From positions 1 through 64,000 of the forward strand of contig JAXHUH010000344.1 in NCBI GenBank assembly GCA_034211175.1: DNA of 64,000 nucleotides, written 5' to 3'. Of the stretch, positions 23,745-32,079 are shown piece after piece. This DNA is from JAXHUH01 sp034211175. GTDB taxonomy: Bacteria; Actinomycetota; Acidimicrobiia; Acidimicrobiales; CAIXPF01. A program made the position numbers and the translations under genes. The number at the start of each line of letters is the position of its first letter. Position 1 is the stretch's first letter. Under the pieces are notes generated by a model. That model made no database searches. It had not been told where the DNA came from and saw nothing but the letters and a program-made list of their open reading frames with translations.

Positions 23745-24815
23745 TCAGGACTTCGAGGTGAGGGGCTGGTCGAAGAACTGGGCGGCGGCGAGGCCGATCC
23801 AGCCGAGCAGGCCGATGAACCCGCCGATGTGGGGCGACGTCCCGTCACCGAGGAACATCGCCAGCAGGTGCCAGAAGGCCATCATCCCGCACACGCCGGC
23901 CACGATGACCCCGAGGTTCGGGATCCGCTGGAGCACCGCGAGCTGGGGCACCCGCACGGTGGCCAACACGGCGCCGACGAGGACCCAGGCCGCCATCATC
24001 CGGCCGAGGCTGGCGTACATCTCGACGACGAACGACGCGTCGCCGGAGCCGGCCTCGTTGAGCGACAGCGACCCGCTCCCGAACTCCCCGAGCGAGAAGC
24101 TCTGGAACGGCAGCAGGACCAGCGACAGCACCACGAACCCCGCGCCGGCAACCGCGGCGAGCAGGCCGAGCGTCAGCGTGATGTCGCCGGGCTTGGGAAC
24201 GGCGAACCCCGACGAGGCAGCCACCCCCGGCGCGCCGCGATCGTCACCCGCACCTTCCCGGGGCTCCCACGTTCGCGGCGAGTGCGCCGCCTCCGGGCCG
24301 GCACCGATCGGTGAACCGGTGGCGCCGAAGGCCGGAGCGGTGGGCGCACTCGGAGCGTTCGACGACCCGAAGCTCGGAGCGCTCGGAGCGCTGGGCGTGC
24401 TCGGCGCCCCGCCGTCCGCTCCGATCGGGGGCGTGCCGAAGGCCCGCTCGACCCCATCGCCGCCGGGCGCCTGTGGCGCGAAGCGGGACGGCATCGGCTG
24501 GGGCGACACCTGCTCGTGCCCCGAACGTCCGGCGGCCGGAGGGTCGGACGGAGCGGCGCGGGCGACGCCGTTGACCGGGGCCGCGGCACCGCCGCCCTCC
24601 GCCAGGTGATCGGGCCGGCGGACCGCTCCAGCCGCGCTGTGCTGGAGGTCCGGTGCCGGGCGCCGCTCTTCGACGGCCGGCGACGCGACCGGGGCGTCCG
24701 TGTTGCGGTTCCCACCGGCGTCGAGCACGTGCTCGGTCCATCGGTTGCCGTCGTGGTACCGCTGCGCGAAGCGGCCGGACGGGTCGGGATACCAGGCGGG
24801 TGTCGTCTGGGACAT
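23745..24815 (-). CDS. DUF2510 domain membrane protein
   Basis: The 356-residue product has a DUF2510 motif at its start (AWYPDPSGRFAQRYHDGNRW), a 150-residue linker rich in alanine, proline and glycine with repeated PSAPSAP, and a C-terminal membrane domain with four hydrophobic helices (about 205-230, 265-290, 295-325 and 330-350). DUF2510 is a small tryptophan-rich domain common on actinobacterial membrane proteins. Function is unknown. The start is the ATG at 24815, the first that precedes the domain. Confidence 0.75.
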   Translation of the reverse strand: MSQTTPAWYPDPSGRFAQRYHDGNRWTEHVLDAGGNRNTDAPVASPAVEERRPAPDLQHSAAGAVRRPDHLAEGGGAAAPVNGVARAAPSDPPAAGRSGHEQVSPQPMPSRFAPQAPGGDGVERAFGTPPIGADGGAPSTPSAPSAPSFGSSNAPSAPTAPAFGATGSPIGAGPEAAHSPRTWEPREGAGDDRGAPGVAASSGFAVPKPGDITLTLGLLAAVAGAGFVVLSLVLLPFQSFSLGEFGSGSLSLNEAGSGDASFVVEMYASLGRMMAAWVLVGAVLATVRVPQLAVLQRIPNLGVIVAGVCGMMAFWHLLAMFLGDGTSPHIGGFIGLLGWIGLAAAQFFDQPLTSKS

Positions 24816-25061
24816 CGGAGAGCTTCTCCTCGTGGTGTCGTCCGCCGAGCGACCGAAGTCAGCTCGTGACCTGCGCAGCCGCCCCCACACAGGTCCTCCG
24901 TGGAGCATGCCGCCACGCGAGGTGTTCGCCGCGCGGCGATGGCCTGCGGGCGGCCTGCCACGGGATGAGACGTCGGCCGTGCCCACGTGGTTCGCCGGTT
25001 TCCGTAGGCCAGAATTCCGCGACGCGGGACGGGGTGACCGCGCCGGCGCCAACGGCACCCG

Positions 25062-25724
25062 TCAGCCGATGGCGCGGGCCGCAACCTCGTTCTCGTACGT
25101 ACCCATGGCCGCGTGGACCAGCTCCCGGATCTCGTCCCCGGCCTTCTGCGGGGCGCCGCTGTCGTAGGGCGGTTGCGGGTCGCACTCGATGCCGAGCTGG
25201 ATCGCCTCGGCGAGGTCGTCGCCGGCCAGGCGCCCGACCAGCGCGAGGGCCATGTCGATCCCCGACGACACACCGGCGGCGGTCACCACCCGCCCGTCGA
25301 ACACGACCCGCTCGTCGGTCGGCGTGGCGCCGAAGCGACGGAGCTCCTCCACGTAGCGCCAGTGGGTGGTGGCGGTCAGCCCGTCGAGGATGCCTGCGGC
25401 CCCGAGGATCATCGACCCCGTGCACACCGACGTCGTGAACGTCGTGCGGGGGTGAACCGCCCGGAGCCACTCGACGATCGGACCTCCCTCGACCGCCTCC
25501 CGGCGGCTGCCGAACCCGCCGGGCACGACCACGACGTCGGGCCGCTCGACATCGCAGAGCGCGTGCACGACGTCGAGGCGGAGCAGACCGAGGTCGTCGA
25601 CGACGGTGCCCGGGTCGGGCGCACAGAGGCGCACATCAGCGCCGGGGACCTGGGCGAGTACCTGATACGGCCCGATGGCGTCGAGCACGGTCAGGTCGGG
25701 ATAGAGGACGATGGCGATCTGCAC
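25062..25724 (-). CDS. DJ-1/PfpI family protein (GATase1-like)
   Basis: The 220-residue protein has the DJ-1/PfpI fold with the nucleophile elbow SVCTGSMILGAAG (Cys101) after the acidic VVVPGGFG turn, and the late THWRYVEELRRFG segment seen in isonitrile-hydratase-like and GlxA-N-terminal members. Substrate is unknown. The GTG at 25724 has GAGGAG eight bases upstream; the open frame runs to 25823. It lies 129 bases downstream of an AraC regulator whose own N-terminus is the same fold, suggesting shared ligand recognition and probable control by it. Confidence 0.85.
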   Translation of the reverse strand: MQIAIVLYPDLTVLDAIGPYQVLAQVPGADVRLCAPDPGTVVDDLGLLRLDVVHALCDVERPDVVVVPGGFGSRREAVEGGPIVEWLRAVHPRTTFTTSVCTGSMILGAAGILDGLTATTHWRYVEELRRFGATPTDERVVFDGRVVTAAGVSSGIDMALALVGRLAGDDLAEAIQLGIECDPQPPYDSGAPQKAGDEIRELVHAAMGTYENEVAARAIG

Positions 25725-25853
25725 GGGTTGGCTCCTCGTTGGTCGGATCATCGGGTTGGGTCGGGGTGGCCGGGTCCGGATGCGCGCAGCGGTCACCGCC
25801 CGGCCGGGGCGGCACGCGGTCATCGGGCCGCCGGGCGCGGCGGGCCGAGCGGC

Positions 25854-26867
25854 TCAGGCGGTCAGCGGGCGGGTGTTCCCGTCGCCGGGTCGGCGGCCGA
25901 AGTGGCGGCGGTAGCTGTCGGGTGTGGTGCCGACGTGGCGACGGAACGCCCGGTAGAGGGTCTCGGGCCGGTTCAGGCCGACGCTCGTCGCGATCACCGC
26001 GACGGTCAGGTCGGTGGTCTCGAGCAGTCGCCGGGCGGCCTCGACCCGCAGGGCCTCGACGTGGGCCGCCGGGGTGGTGCCGGTCTCGGCTCGGAACGTC
26101 CGGGCGAAGCTGCGAGTGCTCATGCCGGCCCGGCGGGCGAGCGCGGCGACGCTGAGGTCGTCGCCGAGGTGGTCGACCAGCCATCGCTGGAGCTCGGCGA
26201 TCGCGGGCGACGTCGCCGGGTCGGTGCGGAGCTGGGCGCTGAACTGGTCCTGTCCGCCGGGCCGGCGGACGAACACGACCAGCCAGCCGGCGACCCGGTG
26301 CGCGAGCGCGGCGCCGCCGTCGTGCTCGACCAGTGCGAGGAACAGGTCGATCCCGGCGGTCACCCCGGCGGAGGTCCAGCGGTCGCGGTCGTGGACGTGG
26401 ATGCGGTCGGGCTCGACGTCGACCTGCGGGTGGTCGGCGGCGAGGCGGGCGCAGGATGCCCAGTGGGTCGTCGCCCGGTAGCCGTCGAGGAGCCCGGCGG
26501 CGGCGAGCACCCGGGCGCCGGTGCACACCGACGCCACCCTGCCGGCACCTGCCGCCGCGCCTCCCAGCGCCGAGATCGTCGCCTCGTCGCGCGCGGCACG
26601 GCCCGCCCCGGTTCCGCCGACCACGACCAGCGTGTCGACCGGGCCGCACGCCGCCAGCGCGACGTCGACGCCGACCTCGGCACCACTGGCGCTGCGGGCC
26701 GGGCGTCCGTCGAGCGTCGTGATCACCGGTTCGTAGCCGGCGCCGGGGCCGCCGTGGACGCCGGCGGGGTCGGCGCCGAGCCGGGTCGCCGTGTGGAGCA
26801 CCTCGAGCGGGCCGGCGAGGTCGAGGAGGTTGAACCCGTCGAAGAGGACGAAGGCGATGCGGTGCAC
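25854..26867 (-). CDS. GlxA-type AraC regulator with DJ-1/PfpI-like N-terminal domain
   Basis: The 337-residue protein pairs a DJ-1-like sensor domain (about 1-170; VHRIAFVLFDGFNLLDLAG, then SVCTGARVLAAAG) with an AraC-type DNA-binding domain (about 230-315; LSVAALARRAGMSTRSFARTF and TDLTVAVIATSVGLNRPETLYRAF). Members sense small metabolites such as betaine derivatives, but the ligand here is unknown. The GTG start at 26867 lacks a ribosome site. Its promoter region faces another AraC gene and has three TTCCTGCCA-like half sites. Confidence 0.87.
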   Translation of the reverse strand: MHRIAFVLFDGFNLLDLAGPLEVLHTATRLGADPAGVHGGPGAGYEPVITTLDGRPARSASGAEVGVDVALAACGPVDTLVVVGGTGAGRAARDEATISALGGAAAGAGRVASVCTGARVLAAAGLLDGYRATTHWASCARLAADHPQVDVEPDRIHVHDRDRWTSAGVTAGIDLFLALVEHDGGAALAHRVAGWLVVFVRRPGGQDQFSAQLRTDPATSPAIAELQRWLVDHLGDDLSVAALARRAGMSTRSFARTFRAETGTTPAAHVEALRVEAARRLLETTDLTVAVIATSVGLNRPETLYRAFRRHVGTTPDSYRRHFGRRPGDGNTRPLTA

Positions 26868-26893
26868 GCACCGATCATGAGCGCGGTCGCCGC

Positions 26894-26947
26894 TGGCGGG
26901 AAGGACAAGACTCTGGCGATTCCTGCCACCTCGCATTTCCTGCCACC
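26894..26947. promoter_or_regulatory. AraC-type half sites between two divergent AraC-family genes
   Basis: TTCCTGCCACC occurs at 26920-26930 and again at 26937-26947, 17 bases apart, and an inverted relative TGGCGGGAA lies at 26894-26902. Direct repeats at about 17-21 bases are usual for AraC-family operators. They sit in the 140-base divergent promoter region. Confidence 0.6.
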
Positions 26948-27007
26948 CCGACCGCCAGCCGGAACGGGCGGCTCGTGCGGGCGGCGACGGCCTGGCATGC
27001 TCACGGC

Positions 27008-27508
27008 GTGGTCCCTCCCCCGCTGCTGCCCCACCTCCGACGGGCGCGGGACCATGCCGATCGCCACTACGCCGAACCGCTCGACCTCGACGCCCTCGCG
27101 GCGGCGGCCCACGTGTCGAAGTACCACTTCGCCCGTTGCTTCGCCGCGACCTACGGCGAGACGCCGATGCGCTACGTGACCCGCCGGCGCATCGAACGCG
27201 CCCAGGACCTGCTGCGCTCGGCCAACCTCACGGTGTCCGAGGTGTGCATGATGGTCGGCTTCTCGAGCCTCGGGTCGTTCTCGAGCCGGTTCCGGGAGCT
27301 GGTCGGCGAGACCCCGACCGAGTACCGAGACCGGTGGGCGGCCACCGGCGGCCCGTACATCCCCGGGTGCTTCCTGTTCATGCGCGGCGTCGACCGCTGG
27401 CCCGGGCCCGCGGTCGAGCCGCCGGAGGGTGGCCCGGAGCCCGATCGCGCCGAACCGCCGAGCAAGCCGGCAGGCGAGCAATCTGGGAGAAGCGCCGCCG
27501 CCGGGTGA
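27008..27508 (+). CDS. AraC-family transcriptional regulator (stand-alone DNA-binding domain)
   Basis: The 166-residue protein is almost entirely the two-helix-turn-helix AraC domain (about 8-108; LDLDALAAAAHVSKYHFARCF and LTVSEVCMMVGFSSLGSFSSRF), with a short proline-rich tail and no effector domain. Regulators of this kind often sense through a partner or by level. I use the GTG at 27008; the upstream in-frame start at 26975 would run through one half site of the promoter region. A VOC-family gene follows 17 bases after its stop. Confidence 0.83.
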   Translation: MVPPPLLPHLRRARDHADRHYAEPLDLDALAAAAHVSKYHFARCFAATYGETPMRYVTRRRIERAQDLLRSANLTVSEVCMMVGFSSLGSFSSRFRELVGETPTEYRDRWAATGGPYIPGCFLFMRGVDRWPGPAVEPPEGGPEPDRAEPPSKPAGEQSGRSAAAG

Positions 27509-27512
27509 TTCC

Positions 27513-27518
27513 TACGCT
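27513..27518 (+). promoter_or_regulatory. -10 box of the VOC gene (leaderless)
   Basis: TACGCT lies exactly seven bases before the ATG at 27526 and partly follows the AraC stop. No ribosome site is present, so a leaderless transcript is likely. Confidence 0.6.
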
Positions 27519-27525
27519 GCCGGGC

Positions 27526-27960
27526 ATGATCACGAACGTCTCGCTCGTCACCGTCTGGGTCACCGATCAGGACGAGGCCAAGGCCTTCTACATCGACAAG
27601 CTCGGCTTCGTCGAGGGCACCGACATCACCATGGGCGACGGCTACCGGTGGCTCACCGTGTGCCATCCCGACCAGCCCGAGGTCCAGCTCACCTTGATGA
27701 AGCCGGGCCCGCCGCTCGACGAGGAGGACGCCGCCGCCTTCCGCCGGATGCTGGACAAGGGCAGCCTGGCCGCGGTCGGCGTGTCGACCGACGACTGCCG
27801 CAAGACCTACGAGGAGCTCGCCGCGAAGGGGGTCGAGTTCCTCCAGGAGCCGGCGGACCGCCCCTACGGGGTCGAGGCCATCCTTCGCGACAACTCCGGC
27901 AACTGGCTCGTGCTGGTCGAGCAGAAGCCGTTCACCGGCGACGAGTTCCCGCACAGCTGA
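27526..27960 (+). CDS. VOC (glyoxalase/bleomycin-resistance-like) family protein
   Basis: The 144-residue protein has two paired beta-alpha-beta-beta-beta units: VSLVTVWVTDQDEAKAFYIDKLGF at the start and GVSTDDCRKTYEELAAKGVEFLQEP in the second half, ending with LRDNSGNWLVLVEQ. Possible metal ligands include a C-terminal glutamate in LVEQ. VOC proteins range from glyoxalase I to drug-binding proteins; the substrate cannot be told. It lies just downstream of the small AraC gene, which may control it. Confidence 0.85.
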   Translation: MITNVSLVTVWVTDQDEAKAFYIDKLGFVEGTDITMGDGYRWLTVCHPDQPEVQLTLMKPGPPLDEEDAAAFRRMLDKGSLAAVGVSTDDCRKTYEELAAKGVEFLQEPADRPYGVEAILRDNSGNWLVLVEQKPFTGDEFPHS

Positions 27961-28053
27961 GCCTTCCCTCACGGCTGAGCCGCCCCAACAGCCGAGCGGG
28001 CCTCGACCGGAACTCGCCGTGTCGCGCCGGCCGGGCGGCGCGAGCATCCGGCG

Positions 28054-28530
28054 GTGACACCGACTGACCGCAACGATCCAGCCATACGAACGCGACGGGC
28101 CTCGGCCGACGACGCCGGGCCCGTCGCCGACGTGTACCTCCGGTCCCGCCACGCCTCGGTGCCGGCGATCCCGCCGCTGGTCCACGACGACCCCGACGTA
28201 CGTCGCCACTTCCGGGAGGTCGTCCTCGTCGACCACGAGACCCACGTCGCCGAGACGCCCGACGGCGCGGTGATCGCCCTCCTCGTGCTCGACGCAGACT
28301 GGCTCGACCACCTCTACGTCGACCCGGCGTGGACGGGCCGCGGCGTCGGCACCGCGCTCGTGGACCTGGCGAAGCGGCGACGGCCCGGCGGCCTGCAGCT
28401 GTGGGCGTTCGAGGCGAACGTCGACGCGCACCGCTTCTACGAGCGTCACGGCTTCGTCGTCGCCGAGCGAACCGACGGCTCCGGCAACGAGGAGCGGACC
28501 CCCGACCGCCGCTACGTCTGGCCGGGGTGA
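28054..28530 (+). CDS. GNAT family N-acetyltransferase
   Basis: The 158-residue protein has the GNAT pattern: IRTRRASADDAGPVADVYL at the start, LDHLYVDPAWTGRGVGTALVDLAKRR with the acetyl-CoA pyrophosphate loop (GRGVGT), and FYERHGFVVAERTDG near the end. It transfers an acetyl group from acetyl-CoA to an amine of unknown identity. The GTG start lies 93 bases after the VOC stop, without a clear ribosome site. It is probably an independent gene or the tail of the VOC transcript. Confidence 0.83.
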   Translation: MTPTDRNDPAIRTRRASADDAGPVADVYLRSRHASVPAIPPLVHDDPDVRRHFREVVLVDHETHVAETPDGAVIALLVLDADWLDHLYVDPAWTGRGVGTALVDLAKRRRPGGLQLWAFEANVDAHRFYERHGFVVAERTDGSGNEERTPDRRYVWPG

Positions 28531-28555
28531 CCCGCTCGGCCACCTCCCCCAGATC

Positions 28556-28603
28556 CGTCTTGTCGATGTAAGGTTACGCATGTAAGTTGTCATCGACAAG
28601 ACG
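28556..28603 (+). promoter_or_regulatory. Promoter embedded in a 13-bp inverted repeat
   Basis: CGTCTTGTCGATG (28556-28568) is perfectly inverted at 28591-28603 with 22 bases between. TTGTCG (28560-28565), a 17-base spacer and TAAGTT (28583-28588) make a good -35/-10 pair inside it, so a repressor bound to the repeat would block RNA polymerase. It drives the gene at 28640. Confidence 0.7.
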
Positions 28604-28639
28604 ACGAGGGACGGCGCACGTCCCGAAGGGAAGGGTCCC

Positions 28640-29020
28640 GTGCCCGCACTGCCGTGGATCGACGGAGAGCCTGCGAGTGCCGATGAGCAGTACCTCGCCA
28701 TGGCGTCGAGGCTGCCGCTGCGATCCCACCTCGCCATCCCCGGGTTCCTGCGCGACACGCTGCGCATCCGGCGCCAGCTCGCCCGGGCGCCGGGGATGAT
28801 CGGCTACGGCCTGAAGGCCGACCTGGTCGCCAAGACGTTCTGGACCTACTCGGTGTGGCGGGACGAGGACAGCATGGCTGCCTTCGCCCGCTCGGAGCCC
28901 CACGCGACGATCATGAAGAGGCTGCGTCCCCGCATGGGCGAGAGCCGGTTCTCGACGACGACCGTCGCCGGCGACGCCATCCCGAGGACCTGGGCCGAGA
29001 TGAGCGAACCGGTGCGCTGA
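28640..29020 (+). CDS. DUF3291/monooxygenase-like small protein
   Basis: The 126-residue protein has a ferredoxin-like ABM/DUF3291-type pattern: ARAPGMIGYGLKADLVAKTFWTYSVWRDEDSMAAFARSEPHATIM, where the F-W-T-S-V-W strand and the HATIM helix are typical of such antibiotic-biosynthesis-monooxygenase-related proteins. Activity is unknown. The GTG at 28640 is preceded by a long purine run (GAAGGGAAGGG). The promoter has an unusually clear operator structure, so expression is probably tightly regulated by a factor encoded elsewhere. Confidence 0.7.
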   Translation: MPALPWIDGEPASADEQYLAMASRLPLRSHLAIPGFLRDTLRIRRQLARAPGMIGYGLKADLVAKTFWTYSVWRDEDSMAAFARSEPHATIMKRLRPRMGESRFSTTTVAGDAIPRTWAEMSEPVR

Positions 29021-29108
29021 GCGCGCCGCCCGGGCTACCGCGGCGGGAGTACGCGCCGACTCCGACGGCCGGATGTGTCGGCGTTCGCCGGGCCGGATCA
29101 TCGACTCC

Positions 29109-30035
29109 GTGATCGAATGTCGCGGACTCACGAAGCGGTTCGGCAAGCACCCGGCCGTCGACGAGGTGACCTTCACGGTCCGACCGGGCCACGTGACCGG
29201 CTTCCTCGGGCCGAACGGTGCCGGCAAGTCGACGACGATGCGCATGATCGTCGGGCTGAGCCGGCCGACGGCGGGCACGGCAACCATCGGTGGACGGCCG
29301 TACCGGGACCTGGCCGCCCCGCTGTGCGAGGTCGGCGCTGTCCTCGACGCCGACGCCGCCCATCCGGCACGGCGGGCGCGGGACCACCTCCGGGCGCTCG
29401 CCCGCTCCAATCGGCTCCCCGAGCGCCGGGTCGACGAGCTCCTCGGGGTCGTCGGTCTGTCCGATGCGGCCGGGCGCCGGGTCGGCGGCTTCTCCCTCGG
29501 CATGCGACAGCGCCTCGGCCTCGCCGCGGCGTTGCTCGGCGACCCCGGCGTGCTCGTCCTCGACGAGCCGGTGAACGGGCTCGACACCGACGGCATCCGC
29601 TGGATCCGCTCCCTGCTCCGCACGCTGGCGGCCGAGGGCCGCACCGTCCTCGTGTCGAGCCACGTGATGAGCGAGGTGGAGCTCGTCGCCGATCACGTCG
29701 TGGTGATCGCCGACGGGCGGCTCCTGGCCGACACCACGATCGACGCCTTCGTCGGGCACCTCGCACCCGGAGCGACGTACGTCAGGGCGGCCGACGGCAC
29801 AGACCTCGACCGCCTCCTGGTCGAGCGCGGCGCCCGCCTCGAACCCGGCGACGCCGGGGGATGGGTCGTGCACGGCGCCGATGTCGCCACCGTCGGCGAC
29901 GTCGCCGCCGACCACGGGGTCGCGCTCCGAGAGCTGCGGGCGGTGCGCTCGTCGCTCGAGGACGTGTACACCGAGCTCGTCGGCGCAACCGGTGCCGGCC
30001 CGGCGGGCGACGAGGCCGTCGAGGTCGGGCGATGA
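29109..30035 (+). CDS. ABC transporter ATP-binding protein (module 1)
   Basis: The 308-residue ATPase has Walker A GPNGAGKST (34-42), a signature read as FSLGMRQRLGLA in place of the usual LSGGMRQR, Walker B VLVLDEP and the switch SSHVMSEV. A C-terminal extension of about 90 residues is typical of drug or lantibiotic exporters of the DrrA/BcrA type. The GTG at 29109 begins at VIECRGLTKRFG, the normal family start. Its stop overlaps the permease ATG. It is the first gene of a four-gene unit with kinase and response regulator. Confidence 0.9.
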   Translation: MIECRGLTKRFGKHPAVDEVTFTVRPGHVTGFLGPNGAGKSTTMRMIVGLSRPTAGTATIGGRPYRDLAAPLCEVGAVLDADAAHPARRARDHLRALARSNRLPERRVDELLGVVGLSDAAGRRVGGFSLGMRQRLGLAAALLGDPGVLVLDEPVNGLDTDGIRWIRSLLRTLAAEGRTVLVSSHVMSEVELVADHVVVIADGRLLADTTIDAFVGHLAPGATYVRAADGTDLDRLLVERGARLEPGDAGGWVVHGADVATVGDVAADHGVALRELRAVRSSLEDVYTELVGATGAGPAGDEAVEVGR

Positions 30036-30802
30036 CCGCCTCGGACGCCTCCGACCCCGGGTTCGGCGACGTCGTCGCGGCCGAGTGGATCAGGTTCCGC
30101 ACGGTGCGGGCGAGCGTCGGCGCGGTCGCCGTCCTCGCCGCGCTCCTCCCCGTGCTCGCAGCCGTCGTTGCCGCGACGGGCAGCTACCAGGCCGACGACA
30201 CGATCGTCGGCGCCTCGGTGCTGGCCGGCGCCACCGTCGGCCAGCTCGTGGCCGCCGGGTTGGGCGCGTCGACGGTCACCGGCGAGCTGCGGAGCGGGTC
30301 GATGTGCTCGACCCTCACCGCCTGCCCGCGGCGGTCGTCCGTCCTCGCCGCCAAGGCGACGGTCGCCGCGACGGTGACGTTCGCGGCGAGCCTGGTCGGT
30401 ACGGCCGTCGCGGTCGTCATCGGCGTTGCGGCGATCGACTCGTCCGGCCACGCGACCGGCGACGTGGGCACGGCCGTCGTGGGCGTGAGCCTGGCGCTCG
30501 CTGCTGCCGCGGCGCTCGGCGTCGGTCTCGGGGCCCTGGTGCGCCACACCGGCGGCGCGCTCGCCGCGGTGCTCGCCGTCGTCCTGCTCCCCGGGTTCGT
30601 CGCCCCGATGCTCGGCGACCTCGGGCGATGGGTCGCCGGCGCGTCGAACGCCGGTGCGCTCCAGAAGCTGGCGCAGAGCTCCGACGCCACCCACGACACC
30701 GTCGGCAGCCTTGCGGCGTGGCCGTCGCTCGCCGTCGTCGTGGCCACGGCCGCCGGGTTCCTGGTGGTCGGCGCCCGGCGGTTCGGCTCATGCGACCTGT
30801 GA
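30032..30802 (+). CDS. ABC transporter permease (module 1)
   Basis: The 256-residue membrane protein has six hydrophobic segments with the ABC-2 type pattern: a cytoplasmic start (VVAAEWIRFRTVRASVGAVAVLAALLPVLAAVVA), GELRSGSMCSTLTACPRR between helices two and three, and paired C-terminal helices. It forms the channel for the upstream ATPase, probably exporting a peptide, lipid or drug. It starts with ATGA overlap. A conserved proline-arginine (CPRR) after the second helix is family-typical. Confidence 0.85.
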   Translation: MTASDASDPGFGDVVAAEWIRFRTVRASVGAVAVLAALLPVLAAVVAATGSYQADDTIVGASVLAGATVGQLVAAGLGASTVTGELRSGSMCSTLTACPRRSSVLAAKATVAATVTFAASLVGTAVAVVIGVAAIDSSGHATGDVGTAVVGVSLALAAAAALGVGLGALVRHTGGALAAVLAVVLLPGFVAPMLGDLGRWVAGASNAGALQKLAQSSDATHDTVGSLAAWPSLAVVVATAAGFLVVGARRFGSCDL

Positions 30803-30809
30803 GCGGGCG

Positions 30810-30815
30810 TAGCGT
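30810..30815 (+). promoter_or_regulatory. -10 box (TAGCGT) giving a leaderless kinase transcript
   Basis: TAGCGT lies seven bases before the GTG at 30823. It overlaps the space just after the permease stop at 30802, so kinase and regulator may be transcribed independently of the transporter pair as well as by readthrough. Confidence 0.6.
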
Positions 30816-30822
30816 GAGCGGG

Positions 30823-32079
30823 GTGCGCACGGTGACCGAGCCCGGGCGATCGGCGAGTGAGCCGGGGGTTCGTCCGGTCGACCAGCCCGCGAGTGCCTCC
30901 GCCCTCGCCCGACGTTGGGAGCAGCGCCTGAAGCGGGTCACCGAACGACCGCTCGTGATCGACCTGGTCGTGATCGCGGCCGTCGCGTGGCTCACCGGCA
31001 TGGATGCGTGGTGGAACGAGGAGGGCACCCGCCAGGCCGACGGGCTGACCTGGGCGCTGTGGGCCGCCTCGATCGGCGCGCTGGTGCTGCGCCGCCGGTG
31101 GCCGCTCGCCGCCGCTGCCGGCTGCGGTGCGGCGCTGTCGGGCTGGTACCTCCTCGGCCACCACGGCGAGCTGCTGAACCTCCCGACGATCGTTGCGCTG
31201 TACGCGGTTGCGGTGAGCGGCGACCGGCGCCGGTCGATCGTCGTCGCGGTGGTCGCCGCCGCCTGGTCCGGGGTGCTCGGGTTCACGAGCGACGACCCGC
31301 TCGGCGCCCGGGGTGGCTCCCCGGTGCTCGAGATGCTGTGGCCGCTCGTGCCGATCGTGTGGGGCGAGGCCGTCCGGACCCGTCGGGAGCTCGAGGCCCA
31401 TGCCGAGCGTGAGCGGGAGCACGAGGCGGCCCGCCGCGTCGAGGTCGAGCGGCGGCGCATCGCCCAGGAGTTCCACGACGTCGTCGCACATACGATGTCG
31501 GCGGTGAACGTCCAGGTCGGCGTGGCGGTCGCCGCGTTCGAGACCCGACCCGACGTGGCCCGCGACGCGCTGGTCCGGGCCCGGGCGTCGACCCGCGCCG
31601 CGCTCGACGAGCTGCGGGCCTCGGTTGCGCTGCTGCGCTCGGGTGAGCACGAGCCGCTGGCGCCGGCGCCGCGCCTCGACGCCGTCGACGGGCTGGCGGA
31701 GGTCGTGCGGGCCGCGGGGATCGACGTCACCGTTGACACCGACCTCGACGCCATCGAGTGCTCCGGGTCGGTCGAGCTCGCCGGGTACCGGATCGTCCAG
31801 GAGGCCCTCACCAACGTCGTGCGCCACAGCGGGGCCAGCCGCGCGAGCGTGTCGATCCGGCCCGCCGACGAACACACGCTCGCCATCGAGGTCGTCGACG
31901 ACGGCTGCGGCCCCACACCGACCGGGGCAGCCGGCGCGACGGGCGCACCGGGCGGGTTCGGCCTGAACGGGATGGCCGAGCGGGCCGCCGCGGTCGGCGG
32001 CACGGTCGAGCGCGGACCGGGTGAGGGCGGCGGGTTCCGGGTCCGCGCCGTCCTCCCCTGCGGTCCGAAGGCCCGATGA
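30823..32079 (+). CDS. DesK-type sensor histidine kinase (module 1)
   Basis: The 418-residue kinase has four or five hydrophobic segments (about 35-160), a coiled region, then a HisKA_3 dimerisation domain with RRIAQEFHDVVAHTMSAVNVQ (phospho-acceptor His218), and an HATPase domain with VQEALTNVVRHSGAS (N box), a DDGCG loop and GGFGLNGM. It should phosphorylate the NarL-type regulator that overlaps it (ATGA). I prefer the GTG at 30823, placed seven bases after TAGCGT; the ATG at 30790 would overlap the permease and add 11 residues. Confidence 0.88.
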   Translation: MRTVTEPGRSASEPGVRPVDQPASASALARRWEQRLKRVTERPLVIDLVVIAAVAWLTGMDAWWNEEGTRQADGLTWALWAASIGALVLRRRWPLAAAAGCGAALSGWYLLGHHGELLNLPTIVALYAVAVSGDRRRSIVVAVVAAAWSGVLGFTSDDPLGARGGSPVLEMLWPLVPIVWGEAVRTRRELEAHAEREREHEAARRVEVERRRIAQEFHDVVAHTMSAVNVQVGVAVAAFETRPDVARDALVRARASTRAALDELRASVALLRSGEHEPLAPAPRLDAVDGLAEVVRAAGIDVTVDTDLDAIECSGSVELAGYRIVQEALTNVVRHSGASRASVSIRPADEHTLAIEVVDDGCGPTPTGAAGATGAPGGFGLNGMAERAAAVGGTVERGPGEGGGFRVRAVLPCGPKAR

